Assembly: GCA_945862325.1 (NCBI GenBank) | Contig: CAMAXZ010000038.1 | Coordinates: forward strand, 1-41,763 | From: Klebsiella pneumoniae | GTDB taxonomy: Bacteria > Myxococcota_A > UBA796 > SXON01 | Direction of reading: 5' to 3' | Length of the DNA: 41,763 nt | Part shown: positions 31,444 to 41,086 of the stretch, piece after piece | Layout of the letters: the number at the start of each line of letters is the position of its first letter | How positions within the stretch are numbered: the stretch's first letter is position 1 | The notes under the pieces: generated by a model | The model's database searches: none | Told to the model about the DNA's origin: nothing | Seen by the model: the letters and a program-made list of their open reading frames with translations, nothing else | Translations under genes and position numbers: made by a program

Positions 31444-31504
31444 GCGAACCCCCGTGTGGTCGTTGAACGTACTGGGTCTCTCGTCGGGGGACCCGGAAGA
31501 TGTG

Positions 31505-34500
31505 TCACGAGATGTCTGCGCGAGCCGGGCCGTGGGCGTCTGCGGTCCGGTGCAGGCGGCCCGCGAGCGCGCGACCGGTCCAGCTCTTCTTGACCTTGGC
31601 GACCTGCTCGGGCGTGCCGGTCGCCACGACCTTGCCGCCCCCAGGGCCCGGCTCGGGCCCCATGTCGACGACGAAGTCCGCGTGCCGGATCACGTCGAGG
31701 TGGTGCTCGACGACGAGGACGGTGTGCCCCTCGTCGACGAGGCGGTCGAACACCGCGACGAGCCGGGCGACGTCGGAGAGGTGCAGCCCCGTGGTTGGCT
31801 CGTCGAGGATGTAGAGGCACGGCTTCTTCCTCGATCCCAGGCCGCTCGCGAGCTTCACGCGCTGCGCCTCGCCGCCCGAGAGCTCGGTGCCGGGCTGCCC
31901 CAGGCGAAGGTAGCCGAGGCCCACCTCCTCGAGGGCCGCGAGCGGCCGCGCGATCGTGCGCTGCGCGGCGAACAGCTCGCGCGCCTCGTCGACACGGAGG
32001 TCGAGCACGTCCGCGATCGAGAGCCCTTTCCAGCGCGCGTCGAGCGTCTCGGGGGCGTAGCGCCGACCGCGGCAGGCGTCGCAGCGGACCCACACGTTCG
32101 ACAAGAAGTGCATCTCGATCAGCTCGGCGCCGTGGCCCCCGCACACGCTGCAGGCGCCGTCGGAGGTGTTGTACGAGAAACGCGCGATGGTCCAGCCGCG
32201 TTCGCGGGCGACGGGCGTCTGCGCGAAGAGGGCGCGTAGGGGGTCCATGACCCCGGCGTAGGTGGCCGGCGTGCTGCGCGGGCTGCGGCCGATCGGATCC
32301 TGGTCGATGACGGCGTGCAGGAGCTCGAACGGCAGGGTGACCTTGGCGGGCACGGACCGGCCCTCGAGCGCGCCGACGAGCAGATCGAGGATGAGCGTCG
32401 ACTTTCCGCTCCCGCTCACGCCGGTGACGGCGACCAGCGCTCCGGTGGGGACGTCGACCGAGACGCCGGCGAGGTTGTGGCGCCGCGCGTTGCGGATCTG
32501 GATCGGCGGGCCGCCCGCCCGGCGGGTCGCGGGCAAGGGGATCGAACGCTCGCCTCGCAGCCAGGCCCCGGTGGGGGAGCTGGCGGGCAGCGCGCCTGGG
32601 GGCCCCGCGCCCATGACCTCACCGCCGTACACCCCCGCGCCCGGCCCCATGTCGATCACGTGGTCCGCGCGTCGGATGGTCTCCGGGTCGTGCTCGACCA
32701 CCACCAGGGTGTTGTCGTTGGCGCGCAGCTTCTCGAGGGTGTCGAGGAGGCGCTCGGTGTCGCGCGGGTGCAGGCCGATCGTGGGCTCGTCGAGGACGTA
32801 GATGACGCCCGTGAGCCCGCCGCCGAGCTGGCTCGCGAGCCGGATACGCTGGGCCTCCCCGCCGCTGAGGGTGTCGGCGGTGCGCCGGAGCTCGAGGTAG
32901 CCGAGGCCGACGTCCGCGAGGAAGCCGAGGCGCGCCCGGACCTCCCGCAAGGGCTGCTCCGCGATCCGCGCTTCGGTGGCCCCGAGCGACAGGGTGTCGA
33001 ACCAGGCCCGGGCGGCGTCGACCGTCATCGCGGACACCACGCCGATGCCTTCACCGGCGAAGCGCACGGCGAGCAGCTCCGGGCGGAGTCGCCCGCCCTT
33101 GCAGGCACCACACGTGGCGGACTTGTCGTCCACGCGCCCCATCCCCTGGCACGTGGGGCAGGCCCCGAGCCAATGGTTGAAGCTGAAGTGACGTGGGGTG
33201 AGCGCCTCCTTCAGGACGCGCCCGTGGGTGGGGCAGATCGGGTCTCGGGCGAGGTTCAAGCTTCCGTTTGCGCCGACGAAGCGCGCGCGCGCGCTGCCGA
33301 AGCGGTAGGCGTTCGCGACGCCCTCGGACACCCGCGCGCGGTCGACCTGGGCGGGGTCGAAGCGGTCGACGACGAGATCGGCGACGACGTCGAGCGTGTC
33401 GAGCTCGACCTCGGCGTCGCGCACCCAGGCCCGCGCGAAGCCCTGTTCGCGCAGCCACGCCGCCTTCGTGCCCGAGGGCACGCGCGCGAGCAGGCGCCCG
33501 CGGCCGAGGCCGGCGTGGGCGAGGTGGTCGGCGGCGGCGCTGGGCCCGAGGGCGCGCACCTCGGCCCCACACTGCGGACAGTGCGGCACGCCGACGTTCG
33601 CCCACAGGAGCCGGAAGTGGTCGTGGAGCTCCGTCGTGGTGGCGACGGTGGAGCGGCCGGAGCCGCCGCTGTTTCGCTGGTCGATCGCGATGGCGGGCGC
33701 GAGTCCGGAGACGGCGTCGACCGGGGCGCGATCGAGGCGGCCGAGGAAGCGGCGCGCGTACGTGCTCAGGCTCTCGACGTAGCGGCGCTGCCCCTCCGCG
33801 AAGATCGTGTCGAACGCGAGGGAGGTCTTGCCGCTGCCGCTGGGGCCAGTGACGACCGTGAGCTTCCCGCGAGGGAGGGTGACGTCGATGCCCTTCAGGT
33901 TGTGCTTTCGCGCCCCGCGGATGACGATGTCGCCGGCGCCGGCCGCGTAGCGGGGGGCGGGCCGCTCCGCGGCGAAGAGCACCTTCGGCCCACCCATCTG
34001 CGGGAGCGCGGCGAGCACTCGCCCCGTCGGCGTGTCGGTCGCGGCCACGGCCTCGGGCGTGCCGGTGGCGAGCACGCGGCCGCCGCGAGACCCGCCGTCG
34101 GGGCCCATCTCCACCAGCCAATCGGCGCACTTCACGAGGTCCGTGTTGTGCTCGATGACGAGGACGGTGTGCCCGGCGTCCACGAGCCCTTGCAGCGCGC
34201 CGATCAGCACCCGCACGTCCTGGAAGTGCAGTCCGGTGGTGGGCTCGTCGAGCAGGTAGACCGTGTGGCCGTCGGGCGGGCGCTGAAGCTCCGACGCGAG
34301 CTTCAAGCGCTGGGCCTCGCCGCCGCTCAGGGTGGTGGCGGGCTGTCCGAGGGTGACGTAGCCGAGCCCGACGCGCACCATCGTGGAGAGGATCCGGCTG
34401 AGCTTCTTGTGCGCGGAGAACAGCTCGGCGGCGTCGCGGATCGGCAGGGCGAGGACGTCCGCGATGGAGCGGCCCTTCCACAGGATGTCGAGCGTCTCGC

Positions 34501-36469
34501 GGGTGAAGCGCCGCCCCCCGCACGACTCGCACGGGATCTCCACGTCCGCGAGGAACTGCATCGCGATCGTGCGGACGCCGGCGCCCTCGCACGCCTCGCA
34601 CCGCCCGCCACGGACGTTGAAGCTGAACTGTCCCTTTTTGTAGCCCCGAGCGCGGGACTCGGGCGTGGCCGCGAACAGGTCCCGAACGAGGTCGAACACG
34701 CCGGAGTAGGTGGCGGGGTTGCTGCGCGGCGTGCGCCCGATCGGCTGCTGGTCGATCTCGATGACCTTGTCGACGGCCTCGGCCCCGCGCAGGCTGCGGT
34801 CGTCGAGGCCCTGCCGGACCACGTCGAACAGGAGCGTACTTTTTCCGGACCCGGAGACGCCGGTGAACACCGTGAGCGTGCCGAGGGGGAGATCGACGTC
34901 GACCGCCTTGAGGTTGCGCGCGGAAGCGCCCCGGACGCTCAAGCGCTTGCCGTTGCCGGGGCGACGCGCCGCCGGGAGCGCGATGATCTCTTCGTCGCGG
35001 AGGAACGCGGCGGTGGGGGTGTCGAGGCCGATGAACGTCGCGGGCGCCCCGTAGCCGACGAGCCGGCCGCCCTCGACGCCCGCGCCGGGCCCGACGTCGA
35101 CGATCCAGTCCGCCCGCTCCATCGTCTCGCGGTCGTGCTCGACGACCACGACGGTGTTGCCGGCGTCCCGCAGGGCGCCGAGGGCCTCGAGCAGGCGGTG
35201 GTTGTCGCGAGGGTGCAGGCCGATGCTCGGCTCGTCGAGCACGTAGGTGACGCCCACGAGCCCGCTGCCCACGCACGCGGCGAGGCGGATGCGCTGCGCC
35301 TCCCCGCCGCTGAGGGTCCGGGCGCGGCGGTCGAGCGAGAGGTAGCCGAGGCCGACGTGCTCGAGGAAGCGGAGGCGCTCGCGGATCTCTTTGAGGATCG
35401 CGTCGCCGAGGAGGGACTCGGTCGCGTCGAGGGCCACGCCGTCGAAGAACGCGCGGGCATCCTCGATGCTCTGCGCGGTCGCCACGTCGATCGAGAGGCC
35501 GCGGAAGTCGACCGCGAGCGCGATGGGGTTGAGGCGCCGCCCCCCACAGTCCGGGCAGGCTTCGGGCGACTCGGCGTCCCACGGGGCGGCGAACACGTGC
35601 TCGCCCATGCGAACCACGAGCCCGAGCCCGCCGCACGTGCGGCACGCCCCTTGGGGCGCGTTGAAGGAGAACAGGCGCGGCTCCATCTCGGGGATCGACA
35701 CGCCGTGCTCGGGGCACGCCCGGGCGACGGCGTGCAACGACCAGTCGTCGTCGCCGAGGAGCACGCTGACGACGCCGTCCGCCATCTTCACGGCCCGTTC
35801 GATTCCCTCCACGAGGCGGTCGCGCTCGGACGCGCGCAGGACCAGGCGGTCGACGACGATCTCGATGGTGTGCTTCTCGTAGCGCGGGAGCGCGGGGGGC
35901 GCGTCGAGCGAGATGAGCGCACCGTCGACGCGGGCGCGCAGCCAGCCGGCGTCCGCCCAGCCCTCCAGCTCCTTGCGGTACTCGCCCTTGCGGTCGCGGA
36001 TGACCGGGGCGAGCACGTGGGCGCGCCGACCCTCCGCGTCGCGCAGCAGGCGATCGGCGATGTCGCCGGGAGAGCGGCGGGCAATGGCGCGGAGGCAGAT
36101 GGGGCAGCGCGGCGTGCCGAGGCGCGACCACAGGAGGCGCAGATGGTCGAAGATCTCGGTGACGGTGCCGACGGTGGAGCGGGTGTTGCGGTTGACCGTC
36201 TTCTGGTCGATGGAGAGGGTGGGGGAGAGGTGATCGACGCGGTCGACCGCGGGCCGCTCCATCTGGCCGAGGAATTGGCGCGCGTAGGGCGACAAGCTCT
36301 CGAGGAAGCGGCGTTGCCCCTCCTGATAGAGGGTGTCGAACGCGAGGGAGGACTTGCCGCTGCCGGAGGGGCCCGTGATGACGGTGAGCGCGTCGCGCGG
36401 GATGTCGACGTCGATTCCGCGCAGGTTGTGCTCGCGCGCGCCGCGGATCTGGATCGGGGCGGTGGACAT
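31505..36469 (-). CDS. uvrA: Tandem double-length UvrA (excinuclease ABC subunit A)
   Basis: This 1654-residue protein is two UvrA units in one chain (about 1-840 and 845-1654). Four ATPase modules are visible: Walker [37 protein letters not shown], each with an LSGGEAQR signature and a following LDEP. UvrA dimers scan DNA for lesions and load UvrB in nucleotide-excision repair; here the dimer is covalently linked. Zinc-type CxxC pairs occur in both halves (CRTCGGLG with [17 protein letters not shown] with [17 protein letters not shown] with [17 protein letters not shown] with CDACRGRR). The first half has a typical UvrB-binding region ([19 protein letters not shown]). In the second half the equivalent part is degenerate ([14 protein letters not shown]). 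Start ATG 36469 is preferred, with GTG 36481 adding four residues. Double UvrAs are known from chlamydiae, and I recall some deltaproteobacteria. Confidence 0.95.
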   Translation of the reverse strand: MSTAPIQIRGAREHNLRGIDVDIPRDALTVITGPSGSGKSSLAFDTLYQEGQRRFLESLSPYARQFLGQMERPAVDRVDHLSPTLSIDQKTVNRNTRSTVGTVTEIFDHLRLLWSRLGTPRCPICLRAIARRSPGDIADRLLRDAEGRRAHVLAPVIRDRKGEYRKELEGWADAGWLRARVDGALISLDAPPALPRYEKHTIEIVVDRLVLRASERDRLVEGIERAVKMADGVVSVLLGDDDWSLHAVARACPEHGVSIPEMEPRLFSFNAPQGACRTCGGLGLVVRMGEHVFAAPWDAESPEACPDCGGRRLNPIALAVDFRGLSIDVATAQSIEDARAFFDGVALDATESLLGDAILKEIRERLRFLEHVGLGYLSLDRRARTLSGGEAQRIRLAACVGSGLVGVTYVLDEPSIGLHPRDNHRLLEALGALRDAGNTVVVVEHDRETMERADWIVDVGPGAGVEGGRLVGYGAPATFIGLDTPTAAFLRDEEIIALPAARRPGNGKRLSVRGASARNLKAVDVDLPLGTLTVFTGVSGSGKSTLLFDVVRQGLDDRSLRGAEAVDKVIEIDQQPIGRTPRSNPATYSGVFDLVRDLFAATPESRARGYKKGQFSFNVRGGRCEACEGAGVRTIAMQFLADVEIPCESCGGRRFTRETLDILWKGRSIADVLALPIRDAAELFSAHKKLSRILSTMVRVGLGYVTLGQPATTLSGGEAQRLKLASELQRPPDGHTVYLLDEPTTGLHFQDVRVLIGALQGLVDAGHTVLVIEHNTDLVKCADWLVEMGPDGGSRGGRVLATGTPEAVAATDTPTGRVLAALPQMGGPKVLFAAERPAPRYAAGAGDIVIRGARKHNLKGIDVTLPRGKLTVVTGPSGSGKTSLAFDTIFAEGQRRYVESLSTYARRFLGRLDRAPVDAVSGLAPAIAIDQRNSGGSGRSTVATTTELHDHFRLLWANVGVPHCPQCGAEVRALGPSAAADHLAHAGLGRGRLLARVPSGTKAAWLREQGFARAWVRDAEVELDTLDVVADLVVDRFDPAQVDRARVSEGVANAYRFGSARARFVGANGSLNLARDPICPTHGRVLKEALTPRHFSFNHWLGACPTCQGMGRVDDKSATCGACKGGRLRPELLAVRFAGEGIGVVSAMTVDAARAWFDTLSLGATEARIAEQPLREVRARLGFLADVGLGYLELRRTADTLSGGEAQRIRLASQLGGGLTGVIYVLDEPTIGLHPRDTERLLDTLEKLRANDNTLVVVEHDPETIRRADHVIDMGPGAGVYGGEVMGAGPPGALPASSPTGAWLRGERSIPLPATRRAGGPPIQIRNARRHNLAGVSVDVPTGALVAVTGVSGSGKSTLILDLLVGALEGRSVPAKVTLPFELLHAVIDQDPIGRSPRSTPATYAGVMDPLRALFAQTPVARERGWTIARFSYNTSDGACSVCGGHGAELIEMHFLSNVWVRCDACRGRRYAPETLDARWKGLSIADVLDLRVDEARELFAAQRTIARPLAALEEVGLGYLRLGQPGTELSGGEAQRVKLASGLGSRKKPCLYILDEPTTGLHLSDVARLVAVFDRLVDEGHTVLVVEHHLDVIRHADFVVDMGPEPGPGGGKVVATGTPEQVAKVKKSWTGRALAGRLHRTADAHGPARADIS

Positions 36470-36500
36470 GGCGCTGGACACCTAACCGGGCCTTCGGGCC

Positions 36501-36517
36501 CTGTACAGATGTTCCGG
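36501..36517. promoter_or_regulatory. Candidate LexA (SOS) box upstream of uvrA
   Basis: The 17-mer CTGTACAGATGTTCCGG matches 14 of 17 positions of the LexA motif reported for Myxococcus (CTRHAMRYBYGTTCAGS, as I recall it). It lies about 32 bp upstream of the uvrA ATG in the divergent uvrA/nitrilase intergenic region (36470-36559). That region also holds a GGGCC-UUCG-GGCCC hairpin (36488-36501). uvrA is a common SOS gene. Confidence 0.4.
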
Positions 36518-36546
36518 TCAGGTTCCCGCGGGCGTGTCCGTTGTGC

Positions 36547-36552
36547 TACGTT
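36547..36552 (+). promoter_or_regulatory. Candidate leaderless -10 element (TACGTT)
   Basis: TACGTT lies 7 nt before ATG 36560, where no Shine-Dalgarno is present. The layout is the same as at 2826, 2877 and 39032. Confidence 0.4.
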
Positions 36553-36559
36553 CTACGCG

Positions 36560-37279
36560 ATGCTCGCCGTGCTCCAGTTCAAGCCTCGCCGCGGGGCCCG
36601 GAACGCCAACCTCGCGGGTCTCGTCGCGTTGACGACGAAGGCGCTCGAAGGGGGCGCGAAGGTGCTCGTTCTCCCTGAAATGGCGGCTACGGGCTACCGT
36701 TTCCCCAACCCCGAGGCCATCCGCCCGATGGCGGAGGCGCCGCGCGGACCCACGTTCCGCGCGTTCGCCCCGTTGGCCAAGCAGCACCGTGCGCACATCG
36801 TCGTCGGCTACGTCGAGGACTTCGAGGGGCGGCTGTTCAACGGGGCGCTCGTCATCAACGCCGACGGCCGCCTCGAGGCCGTGTACCGCAAGCGCCTCCT
36901 GTACATCGACGACCACACCTGGGCGAGCCCTGGCGACCTCCCGTACCCGGTGTTCCAGACGCCGTACGGCACCGCCACCCTGGGCATCTGCATGGACGTG
37001 AACGACCCGCGGTTCATCACCCACGTCAAGCGCACCCGGCCCGACATCCTCTGCTTCCCCACGAACTGGGTCGACGAAGGCACGGATCCACGTCCGTATT
37101 GGTCGGGTCAGCTGCGCGGGTGGGGCGGGTACCTCCTCGCGGCCGACCGATGGGGCAGCGAGGACGACGTGGGGTTCTGCGGCTTGTCGGCCGTCGTGCG
37201 CAACGGCGAGATCCTCGCGGGTGGCCCGGCCGAAGGCGACGGGTGGTGGGGCGTCGCGCCGACCGAGGAGCCGGCGTAG
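36560..37279 (+). CDS. Carbon-nitrogen hydrolase (nitrilase superfamily)
   Basis: The 239-residue cytoplasmic enzyme of the nitrilase/omega-amidase fold has the catalytic triad Glu (VLPEMAATGY), Lys (VYRKRLLY) and Cys (LGICMDVNDPRF) in the usual order. Members hydrolyse amides or nitriles such as deaminated glutathione, ketoglutaramate or carbamoyl compounds. The protein is short for the family, ending soon after SGLSAVVRNG-type residues (GLSAVVRNGEIL). The start is ATG 36560, with a TANNNT element 7 nt upstream and no ribosome-binding site, so the message may be leaderless. A much longer open frame extends upstream, but it is antisense to uvrA and is not coding. The substrate cannot be assigned from context. 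Confidence 0.88.
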   Translation: MLAVLQFKPRRGARNANLAGLVALTTKALEGGAKVLVLPEMAATGYRFPNPEAIRPMAEAPRGPTFRAFAPLAKQHRAHIVVGYVEDFEGRLFNGALVINADGRLEAVYRKRLLYIDDHTWASPGDLPYPVFQTPYGTATLGICMDVNDPRFITHVKRTRPDILCFPTNWVDEGTDPRPYWSGQLRGWGGYLLAADRWGSEDDVGFCGLSAVVRNGEILAGGPAEGDGWWGVAPTEEPA

Positions 37280-38226
37280 CGCGCGGACCCGGGCGCCGGA
37301 TCCTGGCGCTCGTCGCGTTCCTGGCGCTCCTCGCCGCCATCGTCGCGGTGCGCCTGCCGCAACGCGCCTTCGTGTGGGCCGTGGACGGCGCGCGTGGCCA
37401 GGCGCCCCCGAACGACGCCCTTCGCTCCGAGGAGTCGGTCCGGCTGCGCGTCATGACGTGGAACATGCTGTGCAGCGTGTGCCTGAAGCGCGGCTACGAG
37501 GGGCTCGCCGCGCGCGCGCCGCACCTGCGCGCGCGCATCGTCGCGCACGATCCGGACGTCGTCGCGGTGCAGGAGCTCGCCGGCCGACGCGAGCTCGACG
37601 CGGTCTTCGGGGGCTCGCCGTGGGCGCACGTCGCGTTCGGGCGAGGGCGCTGGGCGGACGCCGCGATCGTGTACCGCGCGGACCGACTTCGCGCGCGGGA
37701 CGACGGCGCGCTCTGGCTCTCGCCGACCCCCACGGTGCCGTTCGGGTGGCCGTGGCGCGCGTGGTCTGTGCCGCGCCTCGTCGTGTGGGCGCTGCTGGAG
37801 GATCCCGACGGGGGTCGCGTGCTCGTGACCAGCACGCACTTCGACGCGGCGTCGACGAACAAACGACCTTCCGCCTCGTTGTTCGGGACGACCTTCCCGC
37901 CTCTCTCCGACCGCGTCCCCCTCGTCGCGGCGGGAGACTTCAACCTCCGGGCCGACGACACCGCCTTCGACGCCGCGCGGGGATCCCTGGTCGACGCCGA
38001 GCGCATCGCCACGGCCGTCGAGCGCCTCGGCCCGCTCGACCTGCCGTACACCCGCCCGGAGCTCCGTCCGGAGCGCCGGATCGATCACCTCCTCGTGCCG
38101 CCGGACGCCGCGGTCGCTCGCTTCGTGCACGACGCGACCGCCTACGTCGCGGCCGACCGGGCCCCGCGCCGCCCCTCGGATCACCCCGCCGTCGTCGCGG
38201 ACGTCGTCCTGCTCCCGCGCCCGTGA
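37243..38226 (+). CDS. Endonuclease/exonuclease/phosphatase family protein, membrane-anchored
   Basis: This roughly 327-residue protein is of the EEP (exonuclease III/DNase I-like) superfamily. Residues about 20-45 form a hydrophobic segment (ILALVAFLALLAAIVAV) after a basic N-terminus, so it is secreted or membrane-bound. Conserved motifs follow: MTWNML, DVVAVQELAG (catalytic Glu), VTSTHFDAAS, AAGDFNLR and PSDHPAVVADV. Such enzymes are metal-dependent phosphodiesterases acting on DNA, sphingolipids or inositol phosphates; the external location argues against DNA repair. The start is uncertain: GTG 37243 or 37246 overlaps the end of the nitrilase gene by about 35 nt, and no strong ribosome-binding site marks another start. 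It ends 15 nt from the converging gene. Confidence 0.8.
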   Translation: MVGRRADRGAGVARGPGRRILALVAFLALLAAIVAVRLPQRAFVWAVDGARGQAPPNDALRSEESVRLRVMTWNMLCSVCLKRGYEGLAARAPHLRARIVAHDPDVVAVQELAGRRELDAVFGGSPWAHVAFGRGRWADAAIVYRADRLRARDDGALWLSPTPTVPFGWPWRAWSVPRLVVWALLEDPDGGRVLVTSTHFDAASTNKRPSASLFGTTFPPLSDRVPLVAAGDFNLRADDTAFDAARGSLVDAERIATAVERLGPLDLPYTRPELRPERRIDHLLVPPDAAVARFVHDATAYVAADRAPRRPSDHPAVVADVVLLPRP

Positions 38227-38241
38227 CGTCCCGCCGATCCC

Positions 38242-39024
38242 TCAGAACGTCCCGCTGACCTGGACCCCGCCCGGCGCCGGGCTCACGCGCACCGAGCGGG
38301 CCCAGCGGGCGCTCTCCAGGATGGGCGGCACGACGAAGCTGAGCACCGCGGCGGACGCGATCAGCCGGTTGAGGAGGATGAGGTCCTCGGTGCGGCCCAG
38401 GGCGTCGGGGTCGGAGTACCGAGGGTCCTCCACGCGCGGAAGGACGAGGGCGTAGGTGACGAAGCTGCCGGCGAGCGTGACCGCCTGGACGGACGCGACC
38501 GCGACCCCGGCGCCCGTCCGCCCGTCGCGGAAGTATGGGACGCCGCCCGGCATCAAGAGGGCCACGGGGTACCGCGGACGCGGGGCCGGTGCGACGGGAG
38601 GCGGCTCGATCGGCAGCCGTACGGGATCGCGGAGCTGGTCGACGTAGCGACACACGTCGGCCGGGTGCTCGAAGGGGTCGAGGCGGAAGGTCGGGTCTTC
38701 GCGGAGCAACGCGTCGAACACGCTCTTCGACGCGGTGGGGCCCTCCTCGCTGTAGAGGATGTCGCCGAGGTACGCCAGCGCGCGGCGTCGGACCGCCGGC
38801 GGCAGGTCCGGCCCGATGGCGAGCACCCCTTGCAGGCGCGCGCGCGCCTCGGCCGGACGGCCCGCGAGGTACTCGGCGACGGCGGCGTCGACCATCGCGG
38901 CGGCGTCGGGGGACGGCGCGGGGGTGGGATCGACCGCCACGACGGGCTCGTTCGGGGATGCGGGCGCGTCGTCGCCCGCGGCCCGCGAGACGGCGGCGAG
39001 CAGGAGCGCGAGCCGGAGACCCAT
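38242..39024 (-). CDS. Membrane protein with signal peptide and TPR-like segment
   Basis: This 260-residue protein has a short signal peptide (GLRLALLLAAVSRAAG) and an Ala/Pro-rich spacer. A helical TPR-like segment follows at about 45-100 (AAVAEYLAGRPAEARARLQGVL and RRALAYLGDILYSEEG). The C-terminal part (about 150-240) has a Gly/Pro-rich entry (LLMPGGVPYFRDGRTGAG) and two hydrophobic segments (VASVQAVTLAGSFVTYALVL and LLNRLIASAAVLSFVV). It resembles DUF5683-like envelope proteins, judged by eye. ATG 39024 has no ribosome-binding site (the bases before it are pyrimidine-rich) but has TATCCT 7 nt upstream, so it may be leaderless. The 50 nt to the gene upstream contain nothing else. The function is unknown. 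Confidence 0.68.
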   Translation of the reverse strand: MGLRLALLLAAVSRAAGDDAPASPNEPVVAVDPTPAPSPDAAAMVDAAVAEYLAGRPAEARARLQGVLAIGPDLPPAVRRRALAYLGDILYSEEGPTASKSVFDALLREDPTFRLDPFEHPADVCRYVDQLRDPVRLPIEPPPVAPAPRPRYPVALLMPGGVPYFRDGRTGAGVAVASVQAVTLAGSFVTYALVLPRVEDPRYSDPDALGRTEDLILLNRLIASAAVLSFVVPPILESARWARSVRVSPAPGGVQVSGTF

Positions 39025-39031
39025 CGGGAGG

Positions 39032-39037
39032 AGGATA
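39032..39037 (-). promoter_or_regulatory. Candidate leaderless -10 element (TATCCT)
   Basis: On the minus strand TATCCT ends 7 nt before ATG 39024, and the intervening bases are CCTCCCG, the opposite of a ribosome-binding site. It is one of four such cases in the window. Confidence 0.4.
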
Positions 39038-39074
39038 GCCCGTCGGGGGACGGGCCGAGCAGCCCGCGCGCGCC

Positions 39075-40637
39075 TCAGCGCCGCGCGCCGGTGTCTTCGC
39101 CGGTGTCTTCGCCGGTGTCCGTCCCGGTGTCGTTCCCCTCTTGGGTGTCGTCGGGCTCGGGGATGAACACCCGCATCTGGTAGTTGCCGGCGTCGTTCGC
39201 CGTGCCTCGCGCGATGCGCGCGCCCGTGCGGGGGTCGTAGAGCTCCAAGAGCGCCCATGGGACGGGCGCTCCCTCCCACGTCGCGGTCCCGCTCACGAGC
39301 AGGCCCTCCGGCAGGTCGATCGTGGCCTCTTCGCCGGCGCGCAGGGTCGTCGTGATCGCGGCGCCGGGCACGCTCACGCTCGGTGGCACGATCTCGACCT
39401 GCCACGCGCCATCCGGGACGCTGAGCTCGAACCGCCCCGCGGGACCGGTGGTCGCCGCGTACACGAACCCCTCGAAGCCGACTTGCGTCGCGGTGATCGT
39501 GGCGTCCGGCACCGGCGTGCCGGCCGCGCGCACGAGCCCCGACAGGGTCCGGGGGCGTCCGAGGCGGAGGGCATCGACCTCGACGTCGTCGTCGACCTGC
39601 AGATCGGAGAGGGTCGCGGGCGACGCCGGGAGGTCGAACGGGGCCGTCACGGAGAGGGACCACGTGCCGTGGAGCACGTCGACGTAGAACCGCCCTTCTC
39701 GGTTCGTCGTGGCCTCGCGGGTGGAGGTGCCGTCGCTGCCGCTCAACGACACGCTCGTCAGGCGTACGCGCGCGTCGGCCACCGGCGTACCGTCGACGTC
39801 GGTGACGATGCCGGACACCGTGGACGCGCGTGTGTCGCCCACCTGCGGGGAGATCGTCGCCCCCGCGGCGAGGTCGTCGACGCGCACGTCGAACGTGAGC
39901 TCGGGCACCAGGTTGCCCCCGCCGCCCGTCGCGCCGTCGAGCGTCCGGAGGGTGTACGCCCCGGGCTCGACCACCCGAGTCACGAACCATCCGCCATCGT
40001 CGGCTTCGAAGCGGCGACCTTCGACGGTCTTCTCCTCGTCCTCGCGCAGGAGCCGCATCGCGACGCGAGGCACGGGCGCACCGCCCGCGTCGGTGACGCG
40101 CCCATAGACGGGCGCGCCCAGCGGGATGCGGATCGTGCGGGACGACGCGCCGGAGATCGCCCGATCGAGCAGGACGAACGGGGCGAGCGAGCCGTCGGCG
40201 GGCACCACGAGGACGTCGGCGGACCAGGTGTCGTAGTCCGGAAGCTCGAAGGCGAAGGCGCCCGTCGCTGCGTCCGACGCGCCGGCGCCGCAGAGGAGCC
40301 CGCGCGTCTCGATCGCGGTGATCGTGGCTTCGATCGGTACAATCTCCGTCGGCACGTCGGTCAGGCCGCCCCAGGCCGTCGCGACCTCCGCGGTGACCGT
40401 CCCGGTGAACGACGCGCCCGCGACGAGGTTCAAGGTGTGATCCGCGAGGATCGCGGCGGAGATGTAGTGGGACTGCGCGGGGAGGACCGTTCCGTCCTCG
40501 AGCGATGGCGGATACACGTCGACGCGAAGGTCCGTGGCGACCGCGTCGTCGACCATGTCCTCCGGCGCGCCGGAGAGCGCCTGGTCGGCGGAGCAGGCCG
40601 TCAGCAGCAGCGCGACGATGGGGAGGAGGCGCTTCAC
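39075..40637 (-). CDS. Lipoprotein with carboxypeptidase-regulatory-like repeats
   Basis: This 520-residue lipoprotein has the signal MKRLLPIVALLLTACSAD (lipobox Cys15). From about residue 180 it contains several carboxypeptidase-regulatory-like (CNA-B/transthyretin type) units, seen as PVYGRVTDAGGAPVPRVAMRLL, STVSGIVTDVDGTPVADARVRL, LSGLVRAAGTPVPDATITATQ and VSGTATWEGAPVPWALLELYD (landmarks). Each is followed by a GRFYV/GRFEL/GNYQM-type strand. The C-terminus is a Thr/Asp/Gly tail made of GEDT and GTDT units, encoded by 12-bp repeats. GTG 40637 overlaps the preceding TGA (GTGA) and has GGAGG 4 nt upstream. These domains usually form rod-like surface proteins or accessory modules; no enzymatic domain is present. 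The function is unknown. Confidence 0.8.
   Translation of the reverse strand: MKRLLPIVALLLTACSADQALSGAPEDMVDDAVATDLRVDVYPPSLEDGTVLPAQSHYISAAILADHTLNLVAGASFTGTVTAEVATAWGGLTDVPTEIVPIEATITAIETRGLLCGAGASDAATGAFAFELPDYDTWSADVLVVPADGSLAPFVLLDRAISGASSRTIRIPLGAPVYGRVTDAGGAPVPRVAMRLLREDEEKTVEGRRFEADDGGWFVTRVVEPGAYTLRTLDGATGGGGNLVPELTFDVRVDDLAAGATISPQVGDTRASTVSGIVTDVDGTPVADARVRLTSVSLSGSDGTSTREATTNREGRFYVDVLHGTWSLSVTAPFDLPASPATLSDLQVDDDVEVDALRLGRPRTLSGLVRAAGTPVPDATITATQVGFEGFVYAATTGPAGRFELSVPDGAWQVEIVPPSVSVPGAAITTTLRAGEEATIDLPEGLLVSGTATWEGAPVPWALLELYDPRTGARIARGTANDAGNYQMRVFIPEPDDTQEGNDTGTDTGEDTGEDTGARR
39088..39120 (-). repeat. 12-bp tandem repeat coding an acidic Thr/Gly tail
   Basis: Two full copies and most of a third copy of CCGGTGTCTTCG (plus-strand orientation) code for GEDT units at the C-terminus of the lipoprotein. 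Degenerate copies extend the pattern to about 39135 (DTGTDTG). Confidence 0.75.
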
Positions 40638-41086
40638 AGGACCTCCACGAGCCAGGAGACGTCGGCGGAGTTCAGATCGCTGTCGTAGACGAGGCAGCGC
40701 AGCTCCTGCCCGTCGAGCGCGGCGTCCCACGAGAGCTCCACGAGGCTGCCGTTCCCGTTCTCGATCGGCTGCGCCGTGCCCACGTACCCGTCTTCGGACA
40801 ACCACCACGCGAACGTGAGGCCCTCCTCCTCGTCGGTGTCCCCCGCGATGACGAAGGCCTGCCCGCCGCGCTGCTCGTCGACGGTGACCACGTTCTCCGG
40901 GTACTGGCGAAGGATCTTCGGAGGCACCGTCTCCACCAGGTAGGGCATGGGGCCGAGGTAGAAGCACCCCGGCGCCGTGAGCAGGGGGATGCAAATCGCG
41001 GGCCAGCGGAGGCAAAGCCCCGATTCTGGCCGCTTTGGGGGGGCGGGCGGCTCGCGCTCGGCGGGTGGTCGCGACCTGGGTGTCAT
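40634..41086 (-). CDS. Small lipoprotein, unknown function
   Basis: The 150-residue protein starts at ATG 41086, overlapping the stop of the upstream gene (ATGA at 41086-41083). The basic, Pro-rich N-terminus is followed by a hydrophobic stretch and lipobox-like LTAPGC (Cys41), an unusually long n-region. A start nearer the hydrophobic stretch, for example TTG about 20 codons downstream, would give a normal signal. The mature part (YLVETVPPKILRQYPENVV, FVIAGDTDEEEGLTFAWWL, ELRCLVYDSDLNSADVSWLVEV) looks like a single Ig-like beta-sandwich with two Cys. Its stop overlaps the next lipoprotein start (GTGA), so the pair is probably made together. Confidence 0.65.
   Translation of the reverse strand: MTPRSRPPAEREPPAPPKRPESGLCLRWPAICIPLLTAPGCFYLGPMPYLVETVPPKILRQYPENVVTVDEQRGGQAFVIAGDTDEEEGLTFAWWLSEDGYVGTAQPIENGNGSLVELSWDAALDGQELRCLVYDSDLNSADVSWLVEVL

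Noticed and set aside
36488..36501. GGGCC-UUCG-GGCCC hairpin between uvrA and the nitrilase gene as a terminator
   Set aside because: The genes diverge from this region, so nothing needs to terminate here. The stem is only five base pairs, and it overlaps the LexA-like site by one base.
32315..36559. Very long plus-strand open frame (over 1400 codons) reaching into the nitrilase gene
   Set aside because: It is antisense to the uvrA gene across its whole length. High GC makes stop codons rare in this frame. The product is Arg/Ala/Gly/Val-rich with no family motif, and only the part after ATG 36560 is real.
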